DNA of 64,000 nucleotides from Ulvibacterium marinum (lineage in GTDB: Bacteria; Bacteroidota; Bacteroidia; Flavobacteriales; Flavobacteriaceae). The DNA lies in the NCBI RefSeq assembly GCF_003626755.1, contig NZ_RBCJ01000004.1, forward strand, positions 495,567 through 559,566, read 5' to 3'. Positions within the stretch are counted from its first letter, which is position 1, and every line of letters begins with the position of its first letter. The notes below the pieces were generated by a model. The model was not told the origin of the DNA. It did not search any database and saw nothing but the letters and a program-made list of their open reading frames with translations. The position numbers and the translations under genes were made by a program. This document shows positions 43,680-53,759 of this stretch, one piece after another.

Positions 43680-44065
43680 TAATTGGGTCGCACGGCCAGA
43701 ATAACTTTATAGTTATTTCGGTTCGCAATGTCCATAACGTTCACTGCCTCTCGAATAGCTACACTTTCTTCCGCCCTAAGAATGATAGTCGGTTTCTCCT
43801 GTCCTTCTAGTGCCTTTTTTAATTCAATTTCAATATATTCTCCGTTAATTCTTTCGTTGTTCACAAAATATTGCAAGTTTTTATCGATACTTACCGAAAC
43901 GTTTTGTGTGTTTGTCGATTTCCCTTTGGCCTTGGGCAAAAGTAAATCCAGTGCATTGGGCGAATTGGCGGTAAGCATGAAAAAGATAAGCAAGAGGAAA
44001 ACAATATCCGTCATGGAGGACATGCTAAAATCAGGGCTTACCTTATTTCTTCCTTTCAATTTCAT
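43679..44065 (-). CDS. exbD: ExbD/TolR biopolymer transport protein
   Basis: This 128-residue protein has one N-terminal span with the family acidic residue (MSSMTDIVFLLLIFFML; D in MTDIVF) and a periplasmic domain (VSVSIDKNLQYFVNNERING, PTIILRAEESVAIREAV). It forms the proton-channel stator with the ExbB-type protein encoded 9 bases upstream. It transmits proton-motive force to the TonB-like partner at 42777. Confidence 0.92.
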   Translation of the reverse strand: MKLKGRNKVSPDFSMSSMTDIVFLLLIFFMLTANSPNALDLLLPKAKGKSTNTQNVSVSIDKNLQYFVNNERINGEYIEIELKKALEGQEKPTIILRAEESVAIREAVNVMDIANRNNYKVILAVRPN

Positions 44066-44074
44066 AGTCCCGGA

Positions 44075-44767
44075 TTAAAGCGGTTCGTTCAACAAATCCA
44101 AAAATTCCACGGCATTGGCTTCCATTTTATGAACCACCTTATCCGTCCTGTTCACCAAATGGTTATACCCTATATAAGCTATAATCCCTACGATAAGTCC
44201 TGCTACGGTAGTTGTCATGGCCGTATAAATTCCTGAGGCCAGGGAGCCCATTTCAGCTTGACCTCCGCTGCTGGCCATTTCATGGAACGCCAAAATCATA
44301 CCAATAACCGTTCCCAGGAAACCTATCATCGGTGCCGCACCGGCCACAGTGGCCAGAATACTTACATTTTTCTCTAGCTTGTAAACCTCCAAAGTACCTG
44401 CATTTTCAATAGCGGTATTTATATCGTCCAAAGGTTTTCCGATACGGGAAACTCCCTTCTCGGTAAGTCTGGCAACTGGTGAATCGGTCTGGGCACATAA
44501 AATTTTAGCAGCTTCCAGTTTGCCACTGGTGACATGGTCCCGAATCTGGTTCATGAAGTTTTTGTCGATTTTGGATGCAGCCTTTATAGCGAACAGTCGT
44601 TCAAAATAAATGTAGCATGCTACAAATAGAAGTACAAATAGTACGGAGATAATAACGACACTACCTGTGCCCCCGTTTAATATCAGATCCATTACGGAAA
44701 GTGTCTTCTCCTCGGATACCACTTCTCCCATTTCTGGATCCTGAGCAAGTTTCAGAAACAATAACAT
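44075..44767 (-). CDS. exbB: MotA/TolQ/ExbB proton channel protein
   Basis: This 230-residue protein has three spans: ~34-54 (GSVVIISVLFVLLFVACYIYF), and the pair ~135-160 (LATVAGAAPMIGFLGTVIGMIL) and ~180-205 (ASGIYTAMTTTVAGLIVGIIAYI), with a long cytosolic loop between the first two. This is the ExbB/TolQ plan that forms the pore pentamer. The VAGAAPMIGFLGTV and GIYTAMTTTVAGL signatures are intact. Together with ExbD it powers the TonB-like protein. Confidence 0.92.
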   Translation of the reverse strand: MLLFLKLAQDPEMGEVVSEEKTLSVMDLILNGGTGSVVIISVLFVLLFVACYIYFERLFAIKAASKIDKNFMNQIRDHVTSGKLEAAKILCAQTDSPVARLTEKGVSRIGKPLDDINTAIENAGTLEVYKLEKNVSILATVAGAAPMIGFLGTVIGMILAFHEMASSGGQAEMGSLASGIYTAMTTTVAGLIVGIIAYIGYNHLVNRTDKVVHKMEANAVEFLDLLNEPL

Positions 44768-44819
44768 AAATTTCTTAAGTGTTTAGATTTGCCATAATAA
44801 CGGCATTTTATCGATAAAA

Positions 44820-46157
44820 TTATCCGTGAAGTACAAAATCACGCAATAAAATAAATACGACGGCTCCAGCCAAAAATCCAGCGAACGCCAACCATGCAAT
44901 TTTTCTTAAATACCAGAAGAAATCTATTTTCTCCATACCCATGGCAACCACGCCCGCTGCAGAGCCAATAATCAACATACTACCACCTGTTCCCGCAGAG
45001 TATGCGATGAAATGCCAAAGCGGACTGTCCAATCCCTCAGAGAACATTCCCATACTGGCAGCCACCAAAGGTACATTATCGATTACCGCAGATCCTATGC
45101 CCAAGAGCATTACAACAATATCGGTATTGGGTATGGCCTGATTCATACTTTCCGCATAATGAAACAACAAACCTAGGGATTCCAAAGCGGCAACGGCCAA
45201 CAATATCCCCAAGAAGAATAGGATACTGGGCAATTCTATTTTGGAAAGTGCCTTGTGGACCGGACTATGATGGGCCGCCTCATGATGTCCTTCATCCGTG
45301 GCAGAACTGATACTGAACTTGGCATTGCTGTAAATTTCGGCAAAAGTAGCCACAACTGCCAAGGAAAGCATCATACCTACGTATGGAGGCAAATGGGTAA
45401 TTGTCTTAAAGAAGGGTACAAAAACTATGGAGCCCAATCCCAAATACAACATTGTAGGGCCAAATTTTGATTTTGGTGTTTCTATTTGATTAATGTCCGT
45501 CTCAATATTCCCCTGAAAGGCCTTGAATCTGCCCGCAATAAATGTTGGTACAAGCATACAGATAATGGAGGGCAAAAGCACATGGATTACCAACTGCGCA
45601 GCGGAAACCTTGTCCGCTATCCACAACATGGTGGTAGTTACGTCCCCAATGGGTGACCATGCCCCTCCAGCATTGGCATTTATGATAATTAAACCTGCGA
45701 ACCAAAGGCGTGTCTCCCGATCTTTGATTACTTTTTGTAGAATGGTAACCAACACAATGGTGGCCGTTAGGTTATCAATAATGGCCGAGAGTATAAAAGC
45801 CAAAATGGAAAATAACCATAATAGCTTGCGCTTGCTTCGGGTCTTTATATAGCCCTTTATAGTGGCAAACCCGTCAAAATAATCAATGATTTCAACAATG
45901 GTCATAGCGCCCAAAAGGAAGACCAGTATTTCAGCAGTTTTTCCGAGATGATGGAGCAACATCTCATCCAAGTGACTAGGCTCTAACTCCTTGAGCTCGG
46001 CATTTACCTCAAATACAGGCATATGCGTCAAAGCAATGATAGCCCATAATATGGCCATCATAGCTAAGGCCGGTATTAACTTATCAATTTTAAGGTTGTG
46101 TTCTAAGGTAATGGCAAGATAGCCTACAAGAAATACGATAATAATTATGGTCTCCAT
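44820..46157 (-). CDS. nhaD: NhaD-type Na+/H+ antiporter
   Basis: This 445-residue polytopic protein has ~11-12 spans and NhaD hallmarks: IIDYFDGFATIKGYI, FILSAIIDNLTATIVLV (with the ion-site DN), INANAGGAWSPIGDVTTTMLW and the second DN in GIGSAVIDNVPLVAA, then GTGGSMLIIGSAAGV. It exports Na+ in exchange for protons, fitting a marine-type bacterium. The gap to the gdh stop upstream is 16 bases, so it belongs to the same transcript. Confidence 0.95.
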   Translation of the reverse strand: METIIIIVFLVGYLAITLEHNLKIDKLIPALAMMAILWAIIALTHMPVFEVNAELKELEPSHLDEMLLHHLGKTAEILVFLLGAMTIVEIIDYFDGFATIKGYIKTRSKRKLLWLFSILAFILSAIIDNLTATIVLVTILQKVIKDRETRLWFAGLIIINANAGGAWSPIGDVTTTMLWIADKVSAAQLVIHVLLPSIICMLVPTFIAGRFKAFQGNIETDINQIETPKSKFGPTMLYLGLGSIVFVPFFKTITHLPPYVGMMLSLAVVATFAEIYSNAKFSISSATDEGHHEAAHHSPVHKALSKIELPSILFFLGILLAVAALESLGLLFHYAESMNQAIPNTDIVVMLLGIGSAVIDNVPLVAASMGMFSEGLDSPLWHFIAYSAGTGGSMLIIGSAAGVVAMGMEKIDFFWYLRKIAWLAFAGFLAGAVVFILLRDFVLHG

Positions 46158-46173
46158 ACTCGGTCGGTTTTAG

Positions 46174-47406
46174 TTATACTAGCTGTTTCAATGCAATTTC
46201 AAATCCCGTTCTGCTCAAATTTATTTTTGAAGGATTCTGCTTAAAGATATTCAAAATTGCCTTTCTAATGGTATTGGAAGTATCATTAAATATCAATTCA
46301 TCATCTATTCCCACTCTTTTCTCCATAAAGTAGGCAAAAACACGAGCCATACCGCAATTGGATATAAAGTCCGGAATAAGGCTAACCCTACCATCTGTAT
46401 ATTCCATTATGGGGCCAAAGAAAATCTCTTTGTCCGCAAAAGGCACATTGGCTCCGCAGGAGATGACCTCTAGGCCAGTGTCCATCATTTTGGCAATCTG
46501 TGCTTTGGTGATCAACCGGGACGCCGCACAGGGAGCAAATATTTCAGTAGGCAGTTCCCATATGCTTTCCTTTACCTCGTCAAAAGGAATCATTTGGTTT
46601 GCCGGGGCCATGAGGTTATTCCCCTTTTTATTTAGAAAAAAATGCTTGATCTCGTCAAAAGTAAATCCTTTTTCGTTGATGACCCCTCCTGTCCTATCCA
46701 ATATGCCAACAATCTTTGCGCCCATTTGGGAAAGATAGAAAGCCGCAGCCCCCCCAACATTGCCAAAGCCTTGGACCACAGCTCGTTTTCCCATGACATT
46801 ACCTCCAAAAATATCATAATAGTGACGAATGGCTTCGGCCACCCCAAAACCGGTAATCATATCCGCTACCGTATATTTTCGGGAAGTATCGGGAGAATAT
46901 CTATCACTTTCAAGGGGTTTTATGACCCCGAGCCGCAATTGTCCTATCCTATTAATCTTATCTGCCTCTGTAGGTCTAAAATGGCCATTGAACACCCCCT
47001 CTTGTGGATGCCAAACTCCAACATCTTCGGTTATTGGAATCACCTCGTGGGTTTCATCTACATTGAGGTCTCCACCTGTGCCATAATAACTTTTGAGCAA
47101 AGGGGATACGGCATGGTACCATCTTTTCAACACCCCTTTTTTTCTCGGGTCGTTCGGATTGAAATTTATGCCTGATTTTGCCCCACCTATCGGGGGGCCT
47201 GAAATCGTGAATTTCACTTCCATGGTTTTGGCCAGGGAGAGGACTTCGTTCATATCAAGTCCCTCACGCATGCGCGTTCCCCCACCAGCGGCCCCACCCC
47301 TAAGTGAGTTTATAACCGTCCATCCTTCGGCCTCAGTTTCAGGGTCTTTCCAATTAAAAACGATTTCTGGCCGCTTATTTTCATATTCTTGAAGTAGTTC
47401 TTTCAT
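46174..47406 (-). CDS. Glu/Leu/Phe/Val-type amino-acid dehydrogenase
   Basis: This 410-residue protein has the family's catalytic Lys motif in GPPIGGAKSGINFN (residue ~76), an aspartate region GTGGDLNVDETHEVIP, the NAD-binding VVQGFGNVGGAAAFYLSQM and the CAASRLITKAQ block. Glutamate dehydrogenase activity is likely because gltB/gltD are nearby, but the family also covers Leu/Val/Phe enzymes. It heads the gdh-nhaD-exbBD-tonB-like-folC unit. A TATCTTTG box lies ~140 bases upstream. Confidence 0.85.
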   Translation of the reverse strand: MKELLQEYENKRPEIVFNWKDPETEAEGWTVINSLRGGAAGGGTRMREGLDMNEVLSLAKTMEVKFTISGPPIGGAKSGINFNPNDPRKKGVLKRWYHAVSPLLKSYYGTGGDLNVDETHEVIPITEDVGVWHPQEGVFNGHFRPTEADKINRIGQLRLGVIKPLESDRYSPDTSRKYTVADMITGFGVAEAIRHYYDIFGGNVMGKRAVVQGFGNVGGAAAFYLSQMGAKIVGILDRTGGVINEKGFTFDEIKHFFLNKKGNNLMAPANQMIPFDEVKESIWELPTEIFAPCAASRLITKAQIAKMMDTGLEVISCGANVPFADKEIFFGPIMEYTDGRVSLIPDFISNCGMARVFAYFMEKRVGIDDELIFNDTSNTIRKAILNIFKQNPSKINLSRTGFEIALKQLV

Positions 47407-47544
47407 TACTATAGATCTAAAATGTATGTGACTTAGAATACATGTATTATGTAAAACTTTTCATTATTCTGCTGTTCCCCTAGGATGTAGCTAATGCTGT
47501 CTCATACTATTTTTTCTTAAATCAGTTTGAAAGATGACCGGTAA

Positions 47545-47552
47545 CAAAGATA
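47545..47552 (-). promoter_or_regulatory. Possible -7 box TATCTTTG for the gdh operon
   Basis: Read on the minus strand this is TATCTTTG, which fits the Bacteroidota consensus TAnnTTTG, ~140 bases before the gdh start. An equal box on the other strand at 47656 faces the acyl-CoA dehydrogenase gene. No good -33 element is seen for either. Confidence 0.3.
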
Positions 47553-47655
47553 AAAATTTGGCATCGGTTTTGACATGTTTTACAGTTCCTTATCACAAAA
47601 ATTAACCGTATAAAAAATAGCTCGTAAACCTATTCTGCATTAAGCCCCGTAACCT

Positions 47656-47663
47656 TATCTTTG
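47656..47663 (+). promoter_or_regulatory. Possible -7 box TATCTTTG for acyl-CoA dehydrogenase
   Basis: TATCTTTG lies 25 bases before the ATG at 47688, so the leader would be short. It fits TAnnTTTG, and the same eight bases occur divergently at 47545. Confidence 0.35.
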
Positions 47664-47687
47664 TTACAGAAAAATAAGTGACTTTTT

Positions 47688-48830
47688 ATGGATTTTACCT
47701 TATCCGAAGAACAATTGATGATACGGCAGGCAGCCCGAGATTTTTCCCGGAACGAACTACTTCCTGGAGTAATTGAACGTGATGAAGCGCAAAAATTTCC
47801 GACAGCACAAATAGAAAAAATGGGGGAAATGGGCTTCATGGGCATGATGGTAGACCCCAAATATGGCGGCAGTGGATTGGACACCATATCCTATGCCATT
47901 GCCATGGAAGAGTTTTCAAAAGTGGATTCGTCGGCATCCGTAGTGGTTTCCGTAAATAATTCCTTGGTCTGTTGGGGACTGGAAACCTTTGGTAGCGAGG
48001 CCCAAAAAGAAAAATATTTAAAGCGCCTGGCAACAGGTGAGATTATTGGCGCATTTTGCCTTTCCGAACCAGAAGCTGGTAGTGATGCTACCTCACAAAG
48101 GACTACGGCCATTGACCAGGGGGACCATTATGTACTTAACGGCACCAAAAACTGGATTACCAACGGTAATACGGCCGAAGTTTATTTGGTAATAGCCCAA
48201 ACGGATAAGGAAAAAGGCCACAAAGGCATCAATGCCCTAATCGTAGAAAAGGGGATGGAGGGTTTTGAAATAGGGCCCAAAGAAAATAAACTTGGGATTC
48301 GGGGAAGTGATACCCACTCCCTTATTTTTAATGATGTAATTGTACCAAAGGAAAATCGAATAGGCGAAGATGGTTTTGGCTTCAAATTTGCCATGAAAAC
48401 CCTTGCGGGTGGTAGAATCGGAATTGCCGCACAGGCTTTGGGTATTGCTTCAGGAGCCTATGAACTGGCATTAAAATACTCCAAGGAGCGCAAAGCATTT
48501 GGGACGGAGATATCCAATCATCAGGCCATCGCCTTTAAATTGGCGGACATGCATACACAAATAGAGGCGGCCCGCCATTTGGTATACAAGGCGGCATGGG
48601 ACAAAGATCAAGGGAACAATTATGACCTTTCCGGTGCAATGGCCAAATTGTATGCCTCCCAAGTGGCGATGGAAACAGCGGTAGAAGCAGTTCAAATACA
48701 TGGAGGTAATGGTTTTGTAAAGGATTACCATGTAGAGCGGTTAATGCGCGATGCAAAGATTACCCAGATTTATGAAGGCACTTCCGAAATTCAAAAAATC
48801 GTTATCTCAAGGGATATTTTAAGGGATTGA
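47688..48830 (+). CDS. Acyl-CoA dehydrogenase
   Basis: This 380-residue protein has the standard three-domain form: an N-terminal helical domain (MDFTLSEEQLMIRQAARDFS), the FAD-binding strand FCLSEPEAGSDATSQRT, then NWITNGNTAEVYLV, and the C-terminal domain with KERKAFGTEISNHQAIAFKL and QIHGGNGFVKDY. The catalytic Glu is in QIYEGTSEIQK. The length fits the short/branched-chain group, which oxidises acyl-CoA esters with an electron-transfer flavoprotein. It stands alone opposite the gdh operon. Confidence 0.92.
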   Translation: MDFTLSEEQLMIRQAARDFSRNELLPGVIERDEAQKFPTAQIEKMGEMGFMGMMVDPKYGGSGLDTISYAIAMEEFSKVDSSASVVVSVNNSLVCWGLETFGSEAQKEKYLKRLATGEIIGAFCLSEPEAGSDATSQRTTAIDQGDHYVLNGTKNWITNGNTAEVYLVIAQTDKEKGHKGINALIVEKGMEGFEIGPKENKLGIRGSDTHSLIFNDVIVPKENRIGEDGFGFKFAMKTLAGGRIGIAAQALGIASGAYELALKYSKERKAFGTEISNHQAIAFKLADMHTQIEAARHLVYKAAWDKDQGNNYDLSGAMAKLYASQVAMETAVEAVQIHGGNGFVKDYHVERLMRDAKITQIYEGTSEIQKIVISRDILRD

Positions 48831-49242
48831 TACATAAACGAATCAGGGCCATGTTTGCCTACCGTAACGAATAAGGGGCTTACTTTGTTTTATTTCCGCA
48901 TTAAATGTGTTGCCCCTCTAAAAACACAGGGGGTATTTGTTATAAATATCCAAAACAGGACGACTTACCCTATAAAATCTTTTCAAAGCCTTTTTGGATT
49001 TCTTAAATTTATCATTCTAATAAATTAAACCAATCAAAAATTCGTTTTTGAATATTTTTAAGCATTTTATTCTAATTGTTGAATTTTATTTTGTCTTTTT
49101 TTTGATTCAATACAAATAATTCATCAATAATGCTATTTTTGAAGAAATGCCATAATGTTTGGAACATACTCTTTCAAACAAGTACATCTACTGAAAGGTG
49201 CACTAAATTGTATAGGGCCCTTAACAAACTAAATTGTATCAG
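48831..49242. other. 412-base region before gltB
   Basis: This AT-rich region holds no reading frame I can support. A weak hairpin (CCCCT/AGGGG near 48914-48933) could end the acyl-CoA dehydrogenase transcript. TATTTTTG at 49134 fits the -7 pattern, but TTTG at 49101 is too far upstream to be a normal -33 partner. No known riboswitch is recognised. Confidence 0.35.
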
Positions 49243-52200
49243 ATGAAATTGAAGAAGCAAGGGTTATACCTACCGGAATTTGAACATGACAACTGTGGCG
49301 CAGGGTTCATCTGTAGCCTTAAGGGGAAGAAATCCAATGACATTATTCACAAGGCCCTAGAGATACTGGATAAATTGGAGCATAGGGGTGCCGTAAGTGC
49401 CGATGGAAAGACAGGTGACGGAGCAGGTATCCTAATAGACATTCCCCATGATTTCTTTAAGGATGTTTGCAGTTTTGATCTTCCTGAGCCGGGGGAATAT
49501 GCCGTGAGTAATGTTTTTTTGCCCCAAAAAGAAAACCAGCGTAATTTCTGTATTTCGGCCCTGGAGGAAAATATTAAAAAACAAGGACTCAATTTGTTGG
49601 GTTGGCGCAATGTTCCGGTAAATAAGTCCGTACCCGGCCGCATTGCCATGGAAACAGAGCCTTTTGTAAAACAGATTTTTGTCGGAAAAGAAAATGCGGA
49701 GCAAACCTATTTTGATTTTAACATAAAGCTTTTTATAGCCCGCAAGGTCACCGAACATACCATCATTGAATCCAAACTTTCTGAGAGTAAATTCTTTTAC
49801 ATACCTAGTCTCTCCACGAAAATCATAATTTTTAAGGGCCTATTAATGCCCAAAGACATCAGTTTGTATTACAAGGACCTGATGAACCCCAAAGTAGTGA
49901 CCAGATTGGCCTTGGTACACCAAAGGTTTTCTACCAATACTTTCCCAACCTGGGATTTGGCACAACCTTTCCGCTATATGTGCCATAATGGTGAAATCAA
50001 TACCCTCCGCGGCAATGTTTCAAGGATGCGTTCAAGGGAGAGTCTGCTTCAAAGTGATTTGTTCGGCCCACAAATAAAGGAAATACTTCCTATTATCCTT
50101 CCAGGAAAATCAGATTCGGCGACCATGGATATGGTCGTTGAGCTTTTGCTGATGACAGGCAGGTCTTTGCCGGAGGTTATGATGATGTTGGTTCCTGAAG
50201 CTTGGGAAAAAAATTCGGAAATGTCCGAGGCCAAACGTGCCTTTTATGAATACAATTCCTGTGTAATGGAACCTTGGGACGGACCTGCTTCCATTCCATT
50301 TACAGATGGAAATTACATAGGTGCAGTTTTGGATAGGAACGGATTGAGACCTTCTCGATATTCGGTAACCAAGGATGGATATGTAGTAATGTCCTCGGAA
50401 ACTGGAGTCGTCGAATTGGAGCCGGAAAATATAGAATATCACGGTAGACTGGAACCTGGTAAGATGTTCTTAGTGAACATGGAAGAGGGAAGAATAGTGA
50501 ATGATGAGGAAATAAAGGAAGAAATTGCTCAAAGACATCCCTATAAGAAATGGTTGGACAATAATTTGGTGCATTTAAGGGATATCCCTTACAATGATTG
50601 CCCCTTGTTCTTGGGCGAAGCAACATTGGAAAAGCGGAAATCTGCCTTTGGATATACCTTGGAAGATATCAATACCATAATCCTACCTATGGGGAAGAAT
50701 GCCAAGGAGCCCATTGGCTCCATGGGTTCTGATACCCCCATAGCGGTACTTTCGGAACGTCCCCAATTACTCTATAACTATTTTAAACAGCTTTTCGCGC
50801 AGGTTACCAATCCTCCTTTGGATGGTATTCGTGAGGAATTGATTACGGATATCAGCCTCACCTTGGGTATGGACCACAACATTTTCGACATTACGGAGTA
50901 CCACTGCAGAAAACTAAAAATCCAGAACCCTGTGATTTCTAAGGAGGATCTGGACAAAATAAAGAATTACGACTCCAGTCCGGATTATAAAGTGGTCTCC
51001 ATTCCCATTTTATATGAAGTGCAAAAAGGTCATAATGGTTTGGAAGATGCCCTGCAATCTATTTTGGATCAGGCCTCCAAGGCCATTGATGAAGAGGCCA
51101 ACATCATTATTCTATCCGATAGATATGTTAGTGCCGAAAATGCACCAATTCCTGCCTTACTTGCCTGTTCCTATGTAAATAGTGGGTTACAACGATTGGG
51201 CAAACGCTCGAAACTCAGTATTATCGTCGAATCCGCCGAACCTAGGGAAGTACACCACTTTTGTCTCTTGTTCGGATTTGGGGCAAGTGCAATAAACCCA
51301 TACTTGGTAAATGAAATTATTGGGGAACAGATCGAAGAAAATGATATTACTGAATTCACTTTCGAAGAAGCCATTGCCAATTATAACAAGGCCATCGGTA
51401 AGGGAATCTTAAAAGTGATGAACAAAATAGGTATCTCTACGTTGAATTCATACCGGGGTTCACAATTATTTGAATGCATTGGCATAAATACCAAAGTAGT
51501 TGACAAATATTTCCCCAATACGCCCACGCGAATTCAGGGTATCGGATTGTACGAGATTGAAAAAGAAATTGCGAAGAGGCATAATAAGGCATTTAGCAAA
51601 AAAGAAGTGGCAGCGACCCTGGATTTGGAAATTGGTGGGGAATATCGTTGGAGAAGGGATGGCGAGAAACATATGTTCAATCCATTGTCCATTGCCAAGC
51701 TTCAAAAAGCCGTTCGTAACAATGAGACCGATACCTATAAGGAATTCTCCGAGATGGTGAACGAGCAGTCCAAAAATCTAATGACCATTCGGGGCTTGTT
51801 TGAATTTTCCAATTTTGACCCAATTCCCTTGGAGGAAGTTGAACCGTGGACGGAAATCGTTAAGCGTTTTAAGACCGGAGCCATGTCCTACGGGTCCATA
51901 AGTAAAGAAGCCCACGAAAACCTGGCTATAGCCATGAACCGTATCGGAGGGAAGAGTAATTCTGGCGAAGGTGGGGAAGACGCCGAACGATTTTATAGAA
52001 ACGCCACAGGGGACTGGCGTAACAGTGCTATAAAACAAGTAGCTTCAGGAAGGTTTGGGGTAACCTCCAACTACCTTACAAGTGCACAGGAAATACAGAT
52101 TAAAATGGCTCAAGGTGCCAAGCCTGGCGAAGGTGGGCAACTTCCTGGCCCAAAAGTAAATCCTGCCATAGCAAAAACAAGAAACTCAACCCCCTATGTA

Positions 52201-53751
52201 GGACTAATTTCACCCCCCCCCCATCACGATATTTATTCCATTGAAGATTTGTCCCAATTGATTTTCGACTTAAAATCCGCCAACAGAAAAGCACGGGTCA
52301 ACGTAAAATTGGTTTCCGAAGTTGGGGTAGGAACCGTGGCGGCAGGAGTTTCAAAGGCAAAAGCTGATGTGGTACTTATTTCCGGGTTCGATGGAGGTAC
52401 AGGAGCCTCACCCTTGACTTCCTTAAAACATGCCGGACTCCCATGGGAGTTGGGAATAGCCGAAGCGCAACAGACTTTAGTTCTCAATGACCTTAGAAAC
52501 CGGATCGTTCTTGAATGCGATGGACAGTTGAAAACAGGTAGGGATGTGGCAGTAGCCTGCCTTTTGGGGGCCGAGGAATTTGGTTTTGCCACCGCACCTC
52601 TAGTAGCTTCAGGGTGTATTATGATGCGTGTTTGTCATTTAAACACTTGTCCAGTGGGCATCGCGACCCAAAACCCGGAATTGCGTAAGAAGTTCGAAGG
52701 CAAACCCGAGCATGTGGTCAATTACATGTATTTTGTGGCCCAAGAGCTTAGGGAAATCATGGCCCAATTGGGCTTTAGGACCGTAAATGAAATGGTCGGG
52801 CAAGTGCAAAAATTAGATCGAAAAAAGGCCATAGAACACTACAAGGCGGCAGGAATTGATCTTACACCAATTTTGTACCAGGTAGATGTCCCAACCGGTA
52901 CCAAATTCTACAATACACAGAAACAACAGCATGATGTGGACAAATCCATTGAATTTGACATCATAGCACAAGCACATCCGGCCTTGTTCCGAAAAGAAAA
53001 ATTGACTTTGGATTTCCCCATACACAACACGGATCGTGCAGTAGGAGCCATTATTAGCAATGAAATATCAAAAATATACGGTGCGGAAGGGCTCCCGGAA
53101 AATACGTTAAAGCTCAATTTTACGGGCTCTGCGGGACAAAGTTTCGGAGCTTTCGCCACAAAAGGATTGACGATGGTGGTCAATGGAAACACCAATGACT
53201 ATCTGGGTAAAGGGTTGTCCGGTGCCAAATTGGTCATTAAAGTTCCGTACAAATCTACTTTGCAGCCTGAAGAAAATGTCATTACAGGAAACGTAACCCT
53301 GTACGGTGCAACGTCCGGCGAAGCCTACATAAATGGAAAGGCAGGGGAACGTTTCTGCGTCAGAAACTCCGGTGCTAAGGCAGTAGTTGAGGGAATCGGG
53401 GATCATGGTTGTGAATATATGACTGGTGGTATAGCTGTAATTCTTGGTGAAGTAGGAAGGAATTTTGGTGCTGGAATGAGCGGTGGTATTGCCTATGTTT
53501 TTGATGAGAAGAATACATTTAGGCAAAAATGCAATACGGAAACCCTAAACCTCTTGGAGGTAGATGAGGACAATGACGTAAAACAGCTTAAGCAACTTAT
53601 AGAAAATCATTACAATGCTACCCTTAGCCCGTTGGCCCAGCGTATTTTGGAAGATTGGGAACAGAGTCTTCCCAAATTCATCAAGGTATTCCCTGAGGAA
53701 TATAGGCAGGCTTTGATACGTTTGGAAAAAGAAAAGTTGGAAACTATATAA
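49243..53751 (+). CDS. gltB: Glutamate synthase, large subunit
   Basis: The ATG at 49243 gives 1502 residues; a TTG three codons earlier is less likely. The amidotransferase domain begins at Cys18 (DNCGAGF), so a 17-residue propeptide would be removed to expose the nucleophile. The centre has the synthase domain with the strongly conserved [14 protein letters not shown] and the 3Fe-4S Cys cluster (CHLNTCPVG), followed by a C-terminal Gly-rich GXGXG beta-helix. It transfers the amide of glutamine to 2-oxoglutarate. A run of ten C lies inside the SPPPHH codons. gltD follows by 8 bases. Confidence 0.97.
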   Translation: MKLKKQGLYLPEFEHDNCGAGFICSLKGKKSNDIIHKALEILDKLEHRGAVSADGKTGDGAGILIDIPHDFFKDVCSFDLPEPGEYAVSNVFLPQKENQRNFCISALEENIKKQGLNLLGWRNVPVNKSVPGRIAMETEPFVKQIFVGKENAEQTYFDFNIKLFIARKVTEHTIIESKLSESKFFYIPSLSTKIIIFKGLLMPKDISLYYKDLMNPKVVTRLALVHQRFSTNTFPTWDLAQPFRYMCHNGEINTLRGNVSRMRSRESLLQSDLFGPQIKEILPIILPGKSDSATMDMVVELLLMTGRSLPEVMMMLVPEAWEKNSEMSEAKRAFYEYNSCVMEPWDGPASIPFTDGNYIGAVLDRNGLRPSRYSVTKDGYVVMSSETGVVELEPENIEYHGRLEPGKMFLVNMEEGRIVNDEEIKEEIAQRHPYKKWLDNNLVHLRDIPYNDCPLFLGEATLEKRKSAFGYTLEDINTIILPMGKNAKEPIGSMGSDTPIAVLSERPQLLYNYFKQLFAQVTNPPLDGIREELITDISLTLGMDHNIFDITEYHCRKLKIQNPVISKEDLDKIKNYDSSPDYKVVSIPILYEVQKGHNGLEDALQSILDQASKAIDEEANIIILSDRYVSAENAPIPALLACSYVNSGLQRLGKRSKLSIIVESAEPREVHHFCLLFGFGASAINPYLVNEIIGEQIEENDITEFTFEEAIANYNKAIGKGILKVMNKIGISTLNSYRGSQLFECIGINTKVVDKYFPNTPTRIQGIGLYEIEKEIAKRHNKAFSKKEVAATLDLEIGGEYRWRRDGEKHMFNPLSIAKLQKAVRNNETDTYKEFSEMVNEQSKNLMTIRGLFEFSNFDPIPLEEVEPWTEIVKRFKTGAMSYGSISKEAHENLAIAMNRIGGKSNSGEGGEDAERFYRNATGDWRNSAIKQVASGRFGVTSNYLTSAQEIQIKMAQGAKPGEGGQLPGPKVNPAIAKTRNSTPYVGLISPPPHHDIYSIEDLSQLIFDLKSANRKARVNVKLVSEVGVGTVAAGVSKAKADVVLISGFDGGTGASPLTSLKHAGLPWELGIAEAQQTLVLNDLRNRIVLECDGQLKTGRDVAVACLLGAEEFGFATAPLVASGCIMMRVCHLNTCPVGIATQNPELRKKFEGKPEHVVNYMYFVAQELREIMAQLGFRTVNEMVGQVQKLDRKKAIEHYKAAGIDLTPILYQVDVPTGTKFYNTQKQQHDVDKSIEFDIIAQAHPALFRKEKLTLDFPIHNTDRAVGAIISNEISKIYGAEGLPENTLKLNFTGSAGQSFGAFATKGLTMVVNGNTNDYLGKGLSGAKLVIKVPYKSTLQPEENVITGNVTLYGATSGEAYINGKAGERFCVRNSGAKAVVEGIGDHGCEYMTGGIAVILGEVGRNFGAGMSGGIAYVFDEKNTFRQKCNTETLNLLEVDEDNDVKQLKQLIENHYNATLSPLAQRILEDWEQSLPKFIKVFPEEYRQALIRLEKEKLETI

Positions 53752-53759
53752 ATCGAGAA

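Noticed and set aside
46642..47175. Long open frame opposite the gdh gene
   Set aside because: It lies entirely within a well-supported gene on the other strand and shows no family features.
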